Shown here in pieces: positions 1 through 7,246 of a stretch of DNA of 64,000 bases. The stretch covers positions 1 through 64,000 of the forward strand of contig JABLWW010000010.1 in the NCBI GenBank assembly GCA_013178295.1, written 5' to 3'. The first letter of the stretch is position 1. The number at the start of each line of letters is the position of its first letter. Position numbers and translations under genes: made by a program. The notes beneath the pieces are model-generated. The model had not been told where the DNA came from and searched no databases. It saw only the letters and a program-made list of their open reading frames with translations. The stretch is from Anaerolineae bacterium (GTDB lineage Bacteria > Chloroflexota > Anaerolineae > Anaerolineales > Anaerolineaceae).

Positions 1-345
1 TGCGCGTAAGAGTGGGGGTGAAGGTGCGTGTGGGCATGCGCGTGAGGGTGGGGGTGAAGGTACGCGTGGGTGTACGTGTGACGGTGGGGGTGCGTGTGGA
101 TGTGCGCGTGAGCGTGGGGGTAAAGGTGCGTGTGGGTGTGCGCGTGAGGGTGGGGGTACGTGTAGGTGTGCGTGTAATAGTAGGGGTAAGGGTACGTGTG
201 GGTGTGCGTGTAATAGTAGGGGTAAGGGTACGTGTGGGTGTACGTGTGATTGTTGGTGTATAGGTAGATGTATGTGTTATTGTGGGTGTGCGTGTGGGTT
301 TGGGTGTGCGTGTGGGTTTGGGTGTGCGTGTGGGTGTAGCCGTTT
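1..345. repeat. GT-rich low-complexity repeat coding a Thr-Pro linker
   Basis: The plus strand is an almost unbroken run of G and T in 6-base units such as GTGGGT, with an 18-base higher-order period near 290-335. On the minus strand the units encode Thr-Pro, Thr-Arg and Thr-Leu pairs of the lipoprotein linker. Such tracts can expand or contract by slippage, so the exact length here may differ between strains or assemblies. Confidence 0.85.
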
Positions 346-1276
346 GGGTTGGTTGTAAAGAGGGCGACAATACTGTGGTAATTATTGGAAAGGGTGTTGG
401 GGAACTGCTTTCGATGCTATTCATGGCTGCTGCCTGACTTTTGATGATCAGGGCGTCAATATCTACGAAAGTGCCTGAGAAGTGGGTCAATTGTATTGTG
501 TGTATGCCTTCTGCTAAAATGGGACTTGACCAATGATTTTGGAAGTTAAAAGGGGCAGCTGCCTGATCAATGTCGGCAATGAACTGGCCATCAATCTCGA
601 CGCGCAAAATGCCAATGGATTGGTATCTTGGGAAAACCAGCTCAACGTTAGCGCCTGCGAAGGTCAGTATCGCTGTGTTCCCTGGCATGGTAGAGTATCT
701 GGAACCGCCGTTGATCGAAGAATCCGCTTTCCATGCTACCCAGTCCCCCGTATAAACAATGTGAACATCCTGGTCGTCGTAAGTACCTTCACCAACAGGA
801 GACATGTCAGGTAGTGGTACAGTTGTCTCGGTGACCACGATTGTCGTAGAGGTGGGCACTAATGCCATTTCAGTAATTTCTGTGGGTAAAGGCGCGGTGG
901 CCTCTGGTATTTCGGGTGGAGAGGTTGGTTCTAGCAGGGGTGGGGTTGGCGCTTCGGGCGGAGAAGTTGGTTCTGGCGGGGGTGGGGTTGGCGCTTCGGG
1001 CGGAGAGGTTGGTTCTGGCGGGGGCGGGATTGGCGCTTCGGGCGGAGAGGTTGGTTCTGGTGGGGGCGGGGTTGGCGCTTCGGGTGGTGAGGTTGGCTCT
1101 GACGGAATTTCGACAGATTCTTCTGTGGGTGAGGGCTCGGGTGTAGCTTCTTCGCCGCCGGTGCGGGGTATTAGCGGGGGAACGCAGGAAACAAGAACAC
1201 TGACGATTAATAAAAAAACCAACAGACGATGTAGCAGTTTCCCCTTTTGATGGCGGAACAAAATCAAAGCTTTCAT
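1..1276 (-). CDS. Pro/Thr-rich lipoprotein, C-terminally cut by the window edge
   Basis: The reading frame is open from an ATG at 1276-1274 to the left edge, so the C-terminus is missing. The N-terminus has basic residues, a hydrophobic stretch and a Leu-Val-Ser-Cys lipobox around residue 31, which predicts a lipoprotein anchored outside the cytoplasmic membrane. Next come a Pro/Glu/Ser/Thr linker with four copies of a 14-residue unit and a segment of about 130 residues that looks like a beta-sandwich ligand-binding module (a Tyr-Thr-Gly-Asp-Trp start and a Val-Asp-Ile-Asp end). A second linker of alternating Thr and Pro/Arg runs off the edge. No catalytic motif is visible. A TATAAT-like -10 lies 55 bases upstream, but no clear ribosome binding site is seen. 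Surface adhesion or carbohydrate binding is only an inference. Confidence 0.75.
   Translation of the reverse strand, partial: MKALILFRHQKGKLLHRLLVFLLIVSVLVSCVPPLIPRTGGEEATPEPSPTEESVEIPSEPTSPPEAPTPPPPEPTSPPEAPIPPPPEPTSPPEAPTPPPPEPTSPPEAPTPPLLEPTSPPEIPEATAPLPTEITEMALVPTSTTIVVTETTVPLPDMSPVGEGTYDDQDVHIVYTGDWVAWKADSSINGGSRYSTMPGNTAILTFAGANVELVFPRYQSIGILRVEIDGQFIADIDQAAAPFNFQNHWSSPILAEGIHTIQLTHFSGTFVDIDALIIKSQAAAMNSIESSSPTPFPIITTVLSPSLQPTQTATPTRTPKPTRTPKPTRTPTITHTSTYTPTITRTPTRTLTPTITRTPTRTLTPTITRTPTRTPTLTRTPTRTFTPTLTRTSTRTPTVTRTPTRTFTPTLTRMPTRTFTPTLTR
924..1102. repeat. 42-bp tandem repeat, four copies plus a partial fifth
   Basis: Four near-identical 42-base units run from 924 to 1091, with a short partial unit after them. 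Each encodes 14 residues of the form Pro-Glu-Ala-Pro-Thr-Pro(4)-Glu-Pro-Thr-Ser-Pro on the minus strand. The copies differ mainly at silent positions plus one Thr to Ile change. The unit length is a multiple of three, so copy-number change keeps the frame. Confidence 0.9.
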
Positions 1277-1330
1277 TTCAAATACCGTGTTCTTTGTACA
1301 ATACCGGTAAGACACAACAGTACTATCATC

Positions 1331-1336
1331 ATTATA
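1331..1336 (-). promoter_or_regulatory. Possible -10 box of the lipoprotein gene
   Basis: The minus strand reads TATAAT here, 55 bases before the ATG at 1276. The best -35 candidate is TTCATT with a 16-base spacer, which is a weak match. Nothing else is seen in the 195-base gap at 1277-1471. Confidence 0.35.
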
Positions 1337-1471
1337 GGCTGTTAATAGACAAAATGAACCCTTTTAAGGGAAATGTAAGGCTACTGTAAGTTTATGCAGG
1401 TACGCCGTCAGGCCAGACTTTAGACGCCCCCTGTAACTGGCGCGGTTACTAAAAGCAAAGTGCTGAGGAGA

Positions 1472-2323
1472 TTAGAACGACAGCACTGCTTGAATATCCG
1501 TCTCCGGATAAATCTGCATGGGCTTAGGCGGCATGGGATTATATACCCAGTTGATTTGTACTGTACCGCACGGGAAGCCTGCCTTGCTGCTGATACCCTG
1601 GTAGATACCGCGCAGCAGAACTACTTCCATTTCAAGCGATAAACCCAGAATCGCAACGACGATACCTTTGGGGATGGTTTTGAGTTCGTCTTTGTAGGCA
1701 GAGGTCGTGAAAATGACGTGGTCGCGGGTGGGTGCCGTTGCCTGGAACACGGGAATAATCACCGGGTAGCCGTCGCTGCCGATATATGCCAGAAACTTTG
1801 GAATGCCAATTTTGCTGATGAAGGACTTCGTCCAGGGGTTGAGCGCCTGTTTTTCTTCTCTGCCCGGCGAAAGTATTTTTGCCAGCAGGGTAGCAACAGA
1901 TGAAAAAACAATCGCAGGCATTGGCAGAGGCTGTTTCCCGTTGTGTTCGACCAGGTCCATGTAGTAAACTGTGTGCACGCCGAAATATGCATTGTAGCGG
2001 AACATGGGCACATTATTATAAAAGTCGTAGTCTTTGCCTGATGTTTGTGTGTGGGTGAAGGTGGCTTTACCGCGCCAGGTGTTCTTGTCCAATGTCATGA
2101 TGAGGAAGGCTGTCTTTGGGTTCTGTCGGATATATTCTTTGCTGCTGCCCTCCACAAATTGTCCCCAAACGACCGTTTTCGGGTCGCTTGCCATTAACGT
2201 GGAGATAAAAGTAAGGTGGGGCAGCCCTTCGGGGTTGACGGTAGCCAGGATACCTACCTTGAGGGCTGGTTGAAATGCTGTAATATCTTCCTGCGAAAAC
2301 TGATCGAAATGAACTGTTGGCAT
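1472..2323 (-). CDS. Pyridoxamine 5'-phosphate oxidase-like flavin split-barrel protein
   Basis: The protein has 283 residues. Its first 110 residues match the FMN-binding split-barrel pattern of the pyridoxamine 5'-phosphate oxidase superfamily: a strand with Leu-Ala-Thr-Val-Asn-Pro-Glu-Gly, then a strand with Thr-Val-Val-Trp-Gly. The C-terminal half repeats a similar pattern (Ala-Tyr-Ile-Gly-Ser-Asp-Gly-Tyr-Pro), so it may be a duplicated barrel. A GGAGG sits 8 bases before the ATG. It starts 3 bases after the activase stop and is the last gene of the glycyl radical operon, so it probably serves the same pathway. The substrate and even the flavin are unproven. It could act as a flavin reductase, an oxygen-scavenging oxidase or a haem/F420-binding protein. 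Confidence 0.72.
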   Translation of the reverse strand: MPTVHFDQFSQEDITAFQPALKVGILATVNPEGLPHLTFISTLMASDPKTVVWGQFVEGSSKEYIRQNPKTAFLIMTLDKNTWRGKATFTHTQTSGKDYDFYNNVPMFRYNAYFGVHTVYYMDLVEHNGKQPLPMPAIVFSSVATLLAKILSPGREEKQALNPWTKSFISKIGIPKFLAYIGSDGYPVIIPVFQATAPTRDHVIFTTSAYKDELKTIPKGIVVAILGLSLEMEVVLLRGIYQGISSKAGFPCGTVQINWVYNPMPPKPMQIYPETDIQAVLSF

Positions 2324-2326
2324 GAA

Positions 2327-3286
2327 CTATTCCTCCAATCTTGTGGCACCGGTTGCCATAACAATGGATGGGTCAACGCCAGATGTCCTGGCGCAGTCGG
2401 CTAATTCCATCAGGCTCTGCTGGGTGAGCAGTGGTGTGTTGGCATATTCCCATGTCATTCCCAAACGGCGGTATTTGTCGCGGCACAGGTTGTTAAAGGC
2501 GCACAACTCCCAGCGGGCGACGTTTCCGTCCAGATGATGGGCAATAAAATCTCCCAGCCCGCGCAGGTTTTCGGCAGTGGCGGTTGCGTCAGGGATGAGG
2601 GGCGTGCGCAGCCAGAGAATGGGGGGCTGGGTGTTTTGTCTGACAAAATCCCGCACCAAAAGCAGGTTTTCAAGGATGCGGCTGTTATCCTGTGCGGTGA
2701 AGCGGCGATGCTTTTGTGGGTCAATTTCCTTGAGGTCAAAAAGAATGAGGTCTGTGTGCGGCAAAATTTTTTGCAGACTGTCTGGGCTGCACATCCCACA
2801 GGTGTCGAGGGCGGTCTGGATGCCAGCAACGCGAAGCTTATGAAAAAGCGCAGCAACGAAGTCTGCTTGCATCGTGGGTTCACCTCCGGAAGCAGTTACG
2901 CCGCCCGCCGATTTCTCATAATAGGTGCGGTCTTTCAACAGCTCGTGCAGCAATTCATCACAATCCACTTTTTTGCCAAGTAGCTCAAGCGCATTGGCGG
3001 GGCAAGTCTGTGTGCATGTTCCGCAGCCTTTACATATCTGGCGGTTAATCGACAGTGTCCCGTCTTTCTGGCGTGATAATGCCCCGTCCGGGCAAACTTT
3101 CAGGCAGGAGTTGCATCCAATACAACGGTTTTCCAGCCACTGAACTTGAGGATGAATGGAAAGGCTTTCGGGGTTATGACACCAGGAACAGCGTAACGGA
3201 CAACCCTTGAAGAAAATGGTGGTGCGTATACCAGGTCCATCTTCGGTAGAGAGACGCTGCAGGTGAAGAATGGTGGCAGTTTGCAT
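2327..3286 (-). CDS. Glycyl radical enzyme activating enzyme (radical SAM)
   Basis: This 319-residue activase uses S-adenosylmethionine to place the glycyl radical on the enzyme encoded just upstream. The radical SAM cluster motif is Cys29-x3-Cys33-x2-Cys36. An inserted ferredoxin domain carries two further four-cysteine sets (Cys55/58/61/65 and Cys85/88/91/95), as in activases of the non-pyruvate-formate-lyase glycyl radical enzymes. The Gly-Gly-Glu-Pro SAM-binding motif follows near residue 146. The frame is open further upstream into the previous gene, but the ATG at 3286 fits best. It lies one base after the stop of the glycyl radical enzyme, there is no separate ribosome site, and it gives the family N-terminus. 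Translational coupling is likely. Confidence 0.92.
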   Translation of the reverse strand: MQTATILHLQRLSTEDGPGIRTTIFFKGCPLRCSWCHNPESLSIHPQVQWLENRCIGCNSCLKVCPDGALSRQKDGTLSINRQICKGCGTCTQTCPANALELLGKKVDCDELLHELLKDRTYYEKSAGGVTASGGEPTMQADFVAALFHKLRVAGIQTALDTCGMCSPDSLQKILPHTDLILFDLKEIDPQKHRRFTAQDNSRILENLLLVRDFVRQNTQPPILWLRTPLIPDATATAENLRGLGDFIAHHLDGNVARWELCAFNNLCRDKYRRLGMTWEYANTPLLTQQSLMELADCARTSGVDPSIVMATGATRLEE

Positions 3287-3287
3287 G

Positions 3288-5798
3288 TTAAAACTGATGT
3301 GCTTCGCGGGCGATGATTTCATCCTGTAATTCTTTGCCAATGGCGGTAAAGTATGCGTTGTAGCCAGTGACGCGTACCAGCAGATGGCGGTAATTTTCCG
3401 GATGCTTCTGGGCATCGCGCAACATTTCGGCATCAATCATGTTGATTTGCAGGGCGGTACCGCCGTTCTCAGCGTACCCGCGCAGAAAAGCCTTGAACTT
3501 GGCGCGATGTTCCGGGTCGCGCAGGATAGAAGGGCTAAAGGTCATGGTATGGCTGGCGCCGTTAGGCAGCAAGTTGATGTAGTCTTGCCAGTCGCCGTTT
3601 GGGGCTTTGCCGCCGAGTGCTTTGCCGACTGAGTTAACATTGGCAGTGGGACCGTTGGTGTCGGCACCGTTGGAGGGGCAGATGGCATTTGAAAGAAATT
3701 TGCCGCGCGGTCTGCCGTCGGGGCTGGCGGGCAAGATGAAACTATCTCCAATCCAGTAATTCCAGCTTAGCATCCCAGGGCGAAACTGGCGGCGGGTGGA
3801 TTTAGTGCGGTGTTTCCAGGTCTCCTCACTCCAGACTTCCATGACTCTTTTTGCCATTGCATCGGCTTGGTCGTCATCGCGCCCATATTTTGGCGCTTTG
3901 TTGAGGGCGCGTGCTTGAAGCACTTCGTGCCCTTCCCAGTTGTCTTTCAATGCCTGGATCAGTTCTTTCATGGTGCAAAATTGATTGTCAAAGACCAGAT
4001 ACTTGATGGCCAGAAGCGAATCTACCGTTGTGGCAAAAGTTACTGCTTCGATGGTAACAAAGGAAAGTTCTGCTCCACCCTCTGTGATGTCCAACCCTTT
4101 CTCGGCACAGCCCCGCACCAGGCAGGAAAGGTAAGGTGTGGGAGAGTAGTGGGCACGCACCGCTTCGGACATTTCGTAAAGGTCAACGATCTTTTGAACG
4201 ATGTATTTGGTTTGAGTAACATAAGCGTCCCAAAACTGCTCCCATGAGGTAAACGTGGTTGAATCGCCTGTGTTTGGTCCCCAGCGCTGTGGTTTTTCGG
4301 TTTTTCCGGTCATTGGGTCTGTGAAAGGTATCAGGTCGTATCCTCCGGTGAGCGCCAGTTCTACAGCCTTGAGCAGGTTCAGGTTGGCATCTACGGTGCC
4401 CGAGCGGTCGTTGCCTACCATCGTGTTTTCCAGGCAGCCAACGGGGGCATAGTCGAACACGTTTTTCTCGTTGATGAGGTGTTCTACCCCTGCCACTTTT
4501 GCCTGTCTCAACATACCAGCGATTGAACGCTCATCGAAGTTGATCAGGAAAGGCGCTCCCTGACTGCTGGCAATCATCTCAACCACCTTATCCATCAATT
4601 TTTCAGGTGAATGGCGGTGCAAACGGATGTTCGGCTTTGGCTCCAGGATAGGGCTCATTTCGTCAATGACTTCCAGCACAGCGTAGGTCAGGTCGTTGGT
4701 CATATCTGTTTCGTTAGCACCGAGACCAGATAAGGTGAGAAGCTGCCCAAAACCGGCGGTGATGCCCTGATTTCCACCGGTGCGGATCATGGCATCGTAA
4801 GCGGTGTTGGCGTGTATCCAGAAGCACTTGAGAATTTCCTTACCAAATTCCCTGTCCATCCCTTCGGCGAGCGACTTTTGCCAGAAAGGATATAAGTACT
4901 GGTCGAAGCGCCCAAAAGAAAGTCCCGGCCCGGGGTATTTTTCGTCGGACATAATCAACATGTGGGTTAGCCACAGGGATTGCACTGCTTCCCAGAAGTT
5001 GGTAGCGGGCTGCCAGGGAACGCGTTTCAGTATCTTAGACATGTGCAACAGTTCGGCTTTGCGCTCAGGCAGGCTTTCGTTCTCCGCCAGCTGAGCACAA
5101 AGCTGGCTGTAACGTTCTGCCAGGTCTCGGGCGATGGTTGCGGATGTGAGCATGGCTCTCAATTGTGCTCCCTTGCGGCTTTGTTTTTCCGTAGGAGAGA
5201 GAGAGTCGTATCTGGACTGCAGGTCGGCATAAATACCCTGCCAGCCTTCCTTGAGAACGCGCTCATAATCTGGGATGAGATGCCCACCGGTGGCGCCAGC
5301 GTTCCCGTAGCCATGGTTGTGAAACCACAATGCCGCCTGGCGTGTGCCATTCTTACCGAACACCAGGCGTTCATATTCTTTGGCTTCTTTCTCTGTCAGG
5401 CAGCAGGAAGTGAGCACGTTGAAGCGTGCCCCGGCGATCAGGTCGCCAGGCAGGATTTCCTGAGGAAGATAATGTACCATCACCTCTTTCAGAAACCAGG
5501 CTTTGCGTTCTGGCAGGCTCCACTTCCAAAAGTCGGGATGAAGGCGAACTTTTTTGGCGGTCTGACGGAATGAGGAACGAAAGGTCTGAAAGAAAGCGTA
5601 TGTTTCGGGCACAATGTAGAAGCTCAGTTCTTCGTACTGAAAATCCCATGGTGTGCCGGTTGTCCAGGCGCTCCATTCGTTGTTCCACTTGCGTTTTACG
5701 CCCTGAAAGTAATAATCGCGCAGCCACTGGATGCGCGGGCTGAGGTTGTAGGGTTGCTTGATGGCATGACGGGGTTTTTCAAGCGTGGTGGTACACAT
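3288..5798 (-). CDS. Glycyl radical enzyme, pyruvate formate-lyase/decarboxylase-like, substrate unknown
   Basis: This protein of 836 residues is a full-length glycyl radical enzyme. The thiyl cysteine is Cys455 in Gly-Cys-Leu-Glu, with the base-like Glu457 two residues on. The glycyl radical site is Gly812 in Arg-Val-Thr-Gly-Tyr-Asn-Ala-Tyr-Phe near the C-terminus, and the family Asn-Gly-Pro-Thr-Ala-Asn motif lies near 717. The Cys-x-Glu pair groups it with eliminases and decarboxylases rather than true pyruvate formate-lyase, which has Cys-Cys. I chose the second ATG, 7 bases after AGGAG; an ATG six bases upstream is only 1 base from that site. The start overlaps the regulator's end. Substrates such as arylacetates, diols, choline or sulfonates cannot be told apart by eye. 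It works only without oxygen. Confidence 0.9.
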   Translation of the reverse strand: MCTTTLEKPRHAIKQPYNLSPRIQWLRDYYFQGVKRKWNNEWSAWTTGTPWDFQYEELSFYIVPETYAFFQTFRSSFRQTAKKVRLHPDFWKWSLPERKAWFLKEVMVHYLPQEILPGDLIAGARFNVLTSCCLTEKEAKEYERLVFGKNGTRQAALWFHNHGYGNAGATGGHLIPDYERVLKEGWQGIYADLQSRYDSLSPTEKQSRKGAQLRAMLTSATIARDLAERYSQLCAQLAENESLPERKAELLHMSKILKRVPWQPATNFWEAVQSLWLTHMLIMSDEKYPGPGLSFGRFDQYLYPFWQKSLAEGMDREFGKEILKCFWIHANTAYDAMIRTGGNQGITAGFGQLLTLSGLGANETDMTNDLTYAVLEVIDEMSPILEPKPNIRLHRHSPEKLMDKVVEMIASSQGAPFLINFDERSIAGMLRQAKVAGVEHLINEKNVFDYAPVGCLENTMVGNDRSGTVDANLNLLKAVELALTGGYDLIPFTDPMTGKTEKPQRWGPNTGDSTTFTSWEQFWDAYVTQTKYIVQKIVDLYEMSEAVRAHYSPTPYLSCLVRGCAEKGLDITEGGAELSFVTIEAVTFATTVDSLLAIKYLVFDNQFCTMKELIQALKDNWEGHEVLQARALNKAPKYGRDDDQADAMAKRVMEVWSEETWKHRTKSTRRQFRPGMLSWNYWIGDSFILPASPDGRPRGKFLSNAICPSNGADTNGPTANVNSVGKALGGKAPNGDWQDYINLLPNGASHTMTFSPSILRDPEHRAKFKAFLRGYAENGGTALQINMIDAEMLRDAQKHPENYRHLLVRVTGYNAYFTAIGKELQDEIIAREAHQF

Positions 5799-6531
5799 GT
5801 TCATGCTCCTTATAATAGACGGCTCTCAAGTTTTGCTCGCCATGTTGCAGCATTTCGCCCATGATGGTGCTGGCGGAATGAGGGTCGCGCTGCTGGATGG
5901 CTTTGACCAGAAGGGAGTGATATTCGAATACCTGGACGATGACTGCACTGTTGGCATAGGCCGCAAAAAATTTTCCGGTCAGGTTGGTGTAGACTGCCTT
6001 GAAGGAATTGATTATCATCGGATAAACCAGATTTTCGGAGGCGACCGCTACCTGGAGGTGGAAGGAGAAATCGAGTTGTGTTCGCTGTTCAGTGTCGCCT
6101 GGTTCGGTTTGCTGTTCCTGTATGAGGATGTCTTGCAGAATTTTCAGATGCTCTGGCTTATGGTTGAGGGCTGCAAGGCGGGCGGTTTCGGTTTCGAGCA
6201 ACATGCGCATTGCCAGCATGCTCTGCAACATGGCTGGGTCGAGGCTGCCATTATGGTAAGAAAGAAGCGATTCGAGAATGGCGATGGATCCATAGGTGCG
6301 GAAGTCGTTGATGAAAACCCCGCGTCGTGGAGCAATTTGTACCAACCCTTTCGCTGCCAGATCAACCAGCGCTTCGTGCAGTACCGGACGGCTGATGCCC
6401 AAACGGGCGGCAAGGTCGCGCTCAGCCGGTAAGCGTGCGCCGATCTTTAGCTCGCCAGAGAGAATGAGTTCTTCTAGGCGGTTGATGCAGGCTTGCTTGG
6501 CAGTATAGATATTGAGTTTCTCGATGGACAT
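5779..6531 (-). CDS. FadR/GntR-family transcriptional regulator (wHTH plus FCD domain)
   Basis: The 250-residue protein has an N-terminal GntR-type winged helix (Arg-Leu-Pro-Ala-Glu-Arg-Asp-Leu-Ala, then Ser-Arg-Pro-Val-Leu-His-Glu-Ala). A helical FCD effector domain follows, with Asp and His residues that in this family bind a metal and a carboxylate. The open frame extends 29 codons upstream, but the ATG at 6531 is preferred because the promoter and operator lie just beyond it. It is the first gene of the glycyl radical operon, its last 20 bases overlap the enzyme gene, and a FadR-type palindrome lies at the predicted transcript start. Autoregulated repression relieved by the pathway substrate is the likely mode. 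Confidence 0.88.
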   Translation of the reverse strand: MSIEKLNIYTAKQACINRLEELILSGELKIGARLPAERDLAARLGISRPVLHEALVDLAAKGLVQIAPRRGVFINDFRTYGSIAILESLLSYHNGSLDPAMLQSMLAMRMLLETETARLAALNHKPEHLKILQDILIQEQQTEPGDTEQRTQLDFSFHLQVAVASENLVYPMIINSFKAVYTNLTGKFFAAYANSAVIVQVFEYHSLLVKAIQQRDPHSASTIMGEMLQHGEQNLRAVYYKEHEHVYHHA

Positions 6532-6556
6532 GGAGATTGTGTGAGTTTTGTGTATA

Positions 6557-6580
6557 ATTTGGTAAAACCACCAGCCAAAT
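6557..6580. promoter_or_regulatory. Probable operator for the FadR-type regulator
   Basis: An outer perfect inverted repeat, ATTTGG and CCAAAT, encloses the inner palindrome TGGT-AAA-ACCA (6560-6570). TGGT-N3-ACCA is the kind of site bound by FadR-subfamily regulators such as PdhR. It lies just after the predicted transcription start of the operon, where a bound repressor would block initiation. Confidence 0.6.
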
Positions 6581-6582
6581 AT

Positions 6583-6611
6583 AGTATAGCAAAAGCCAAA
6601 CCCAAAATCAA
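6583..6611 (-). promoter_or_regulatory. Promoter of the glycyl radical operon
   Basis: On the minus strand, TTGATT (6606-6611) and TATACT (6583-6588) are separated by 17 bases. The predicted start near 6575 falls inside the candidate operator. Confidence 0.6.
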
Positions 6612-6645
6612 TAGTCAAAAAGAAATTTTGAGTAGTTTGTGCTGC

Positions 6646-6680
6646 AAAAAACCTTCCCCATGGGTGGGGAAGGTTTTTTT
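6646..6680 (-). terminator. Intrinsic terminator, probably bidirectional
   Basis: A 10-bp stem (AACCTTCCCC, 6650-6659, with 6666-6675) and a 6-base loop are flanked by an A run on one side and a T run on the other. It ends transcription of the small minus-strand gene at 6699-7060. On the plus strand it also has a T run. Confidence 0.85.
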
Positions 6681-6698
6681 ATTGTAGATGGCAGCGAA

Positions 6699-7060
6699 TC
6701 AGGGGATGATAGGTGGGGGAGGGGGATTTTGGTTGCGTGGAGGCGGTGGATTGCCTCCCGGGCTCGGGATGAACTTATCCTCTTTTTCTGGGGCGGCTTC
6801 AGGAACTAGGGGGCAAATGGCTTTTTCTTTCCCGCCTGCCTGAAAGCCAGAAGCCACACGGCAGGTGTTATCCAGCGAGTGCACGGCTTTGAGCGGGTAA
6901 AATTTACCCTCCTCTTTCAGCGGGGAGCCAGCCAGGTCGTAGGGGAAGTGGTCGCTGGGGTGGAACAGATCGTTTGTCAGGGCAAGCCCAGAGCTCCAGG
7001 CACGCCAGAAGAATTTGCCCTTTAAGTCAGCTTTTTGAATGAGGGCAAGAAGAGTTTCAT
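6699..7060 (-). pseudogene. Small Pro/Gly-rich protein gene with a frameshift at an A5 run
   Basis: A good start exists at 7060: GGAGG lies 7 bases before the ATG, and a strong promoter lies behind it. The first frame ends after 12 codons. Adding one base in the A5 run at 7032-7036 joins the start to a long frame ending at 6699, giving about 120 residues. That protein has a basic N-terminus, a middle with Trp-Arg-Ala-Trp and two cysteines, and a tail of Pro and Gly. I do not recognise a family. There is no signal peptide. The gene is either a real pseudogene, a sequencing slip in a homopolymer, or a frameshifted gene. The intact promoter, start and terminator argue against long decay. Confidence 0.55.
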
Positions 7061-7080
7061 GGGATAGCCTCCATTGTAAC

Positions 7081-7097
7081 TAGATAAAAATTATCTA
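7081..7097. promoter_or_regulatory. 17-bp palindrome, candidate operator
   Basis: TAGATAA-AAA-TTATCTA is a perfect 7+3+7 inverted repeat. It lies between the -10 box of the small minus-strand gene and its ribosome binding site, where a repressor would act. The bound protein is unknown. Confidence 0.5.
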
Positions 7098-7111
7098 AAT
7101 AGTAAGGATAC

Positions 7112-7140
7112 ATTATGACAAAAATCATAACAAGAGTCAA
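7112..7140 (-). promoter_or_regulatory. Strong promoter of the small frameshifted gene
   Basis: The minus strand has TTGACT (7135-7140), a 17-base spacer and CATAAT (7112-7117), close to the sigma-70 consensus. Confidence 0.65.
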
Positions 7141-7178
7141 TAGCTTTCCGAATTTTTGTATGATTTCTGTTGTTATAG

Positions 7179-7207
7179 TTGTTTCAAGCTGGCTTAACAC
7201 GTATAAT
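7179..7207 (+). promoter_or_regulatory. Promoter of the binding protein-rhodanese operon
   Basis: TTGTTT (7179-7184) and TATAAT (7202-7207) are separated by 17 bases, about 40 bases before the ATG at 7247. It diverges from the promoter at 7112-7140. Confidence 0.6.
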
Positions 7208-7246
7208 AACGTTAGTGCTTTGGGATACACAGAAAGGAGATAACAC

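Noticed and set aside
12-263. Plus-strand Val/Arg/Gly repeat ORF
   Set aside because: It is the antisense reading of the Thr-Pro linker repeat. The minus strand is the coding strand of a lipoprotein with a signal peptide.
1-345. CRISPR-like or origin-like repeat array
   Set aside because: The units are short, contiguous and in coding frame, with no spacers and no DnaA-box pattern.
804-1250. Plus-strand Gly/Ser/Val-rich ORF
   Set aside because: It mirrors the 42-bp repeat and the lipoprotein N-terminus on the other strand, with no ribosome site or family features.
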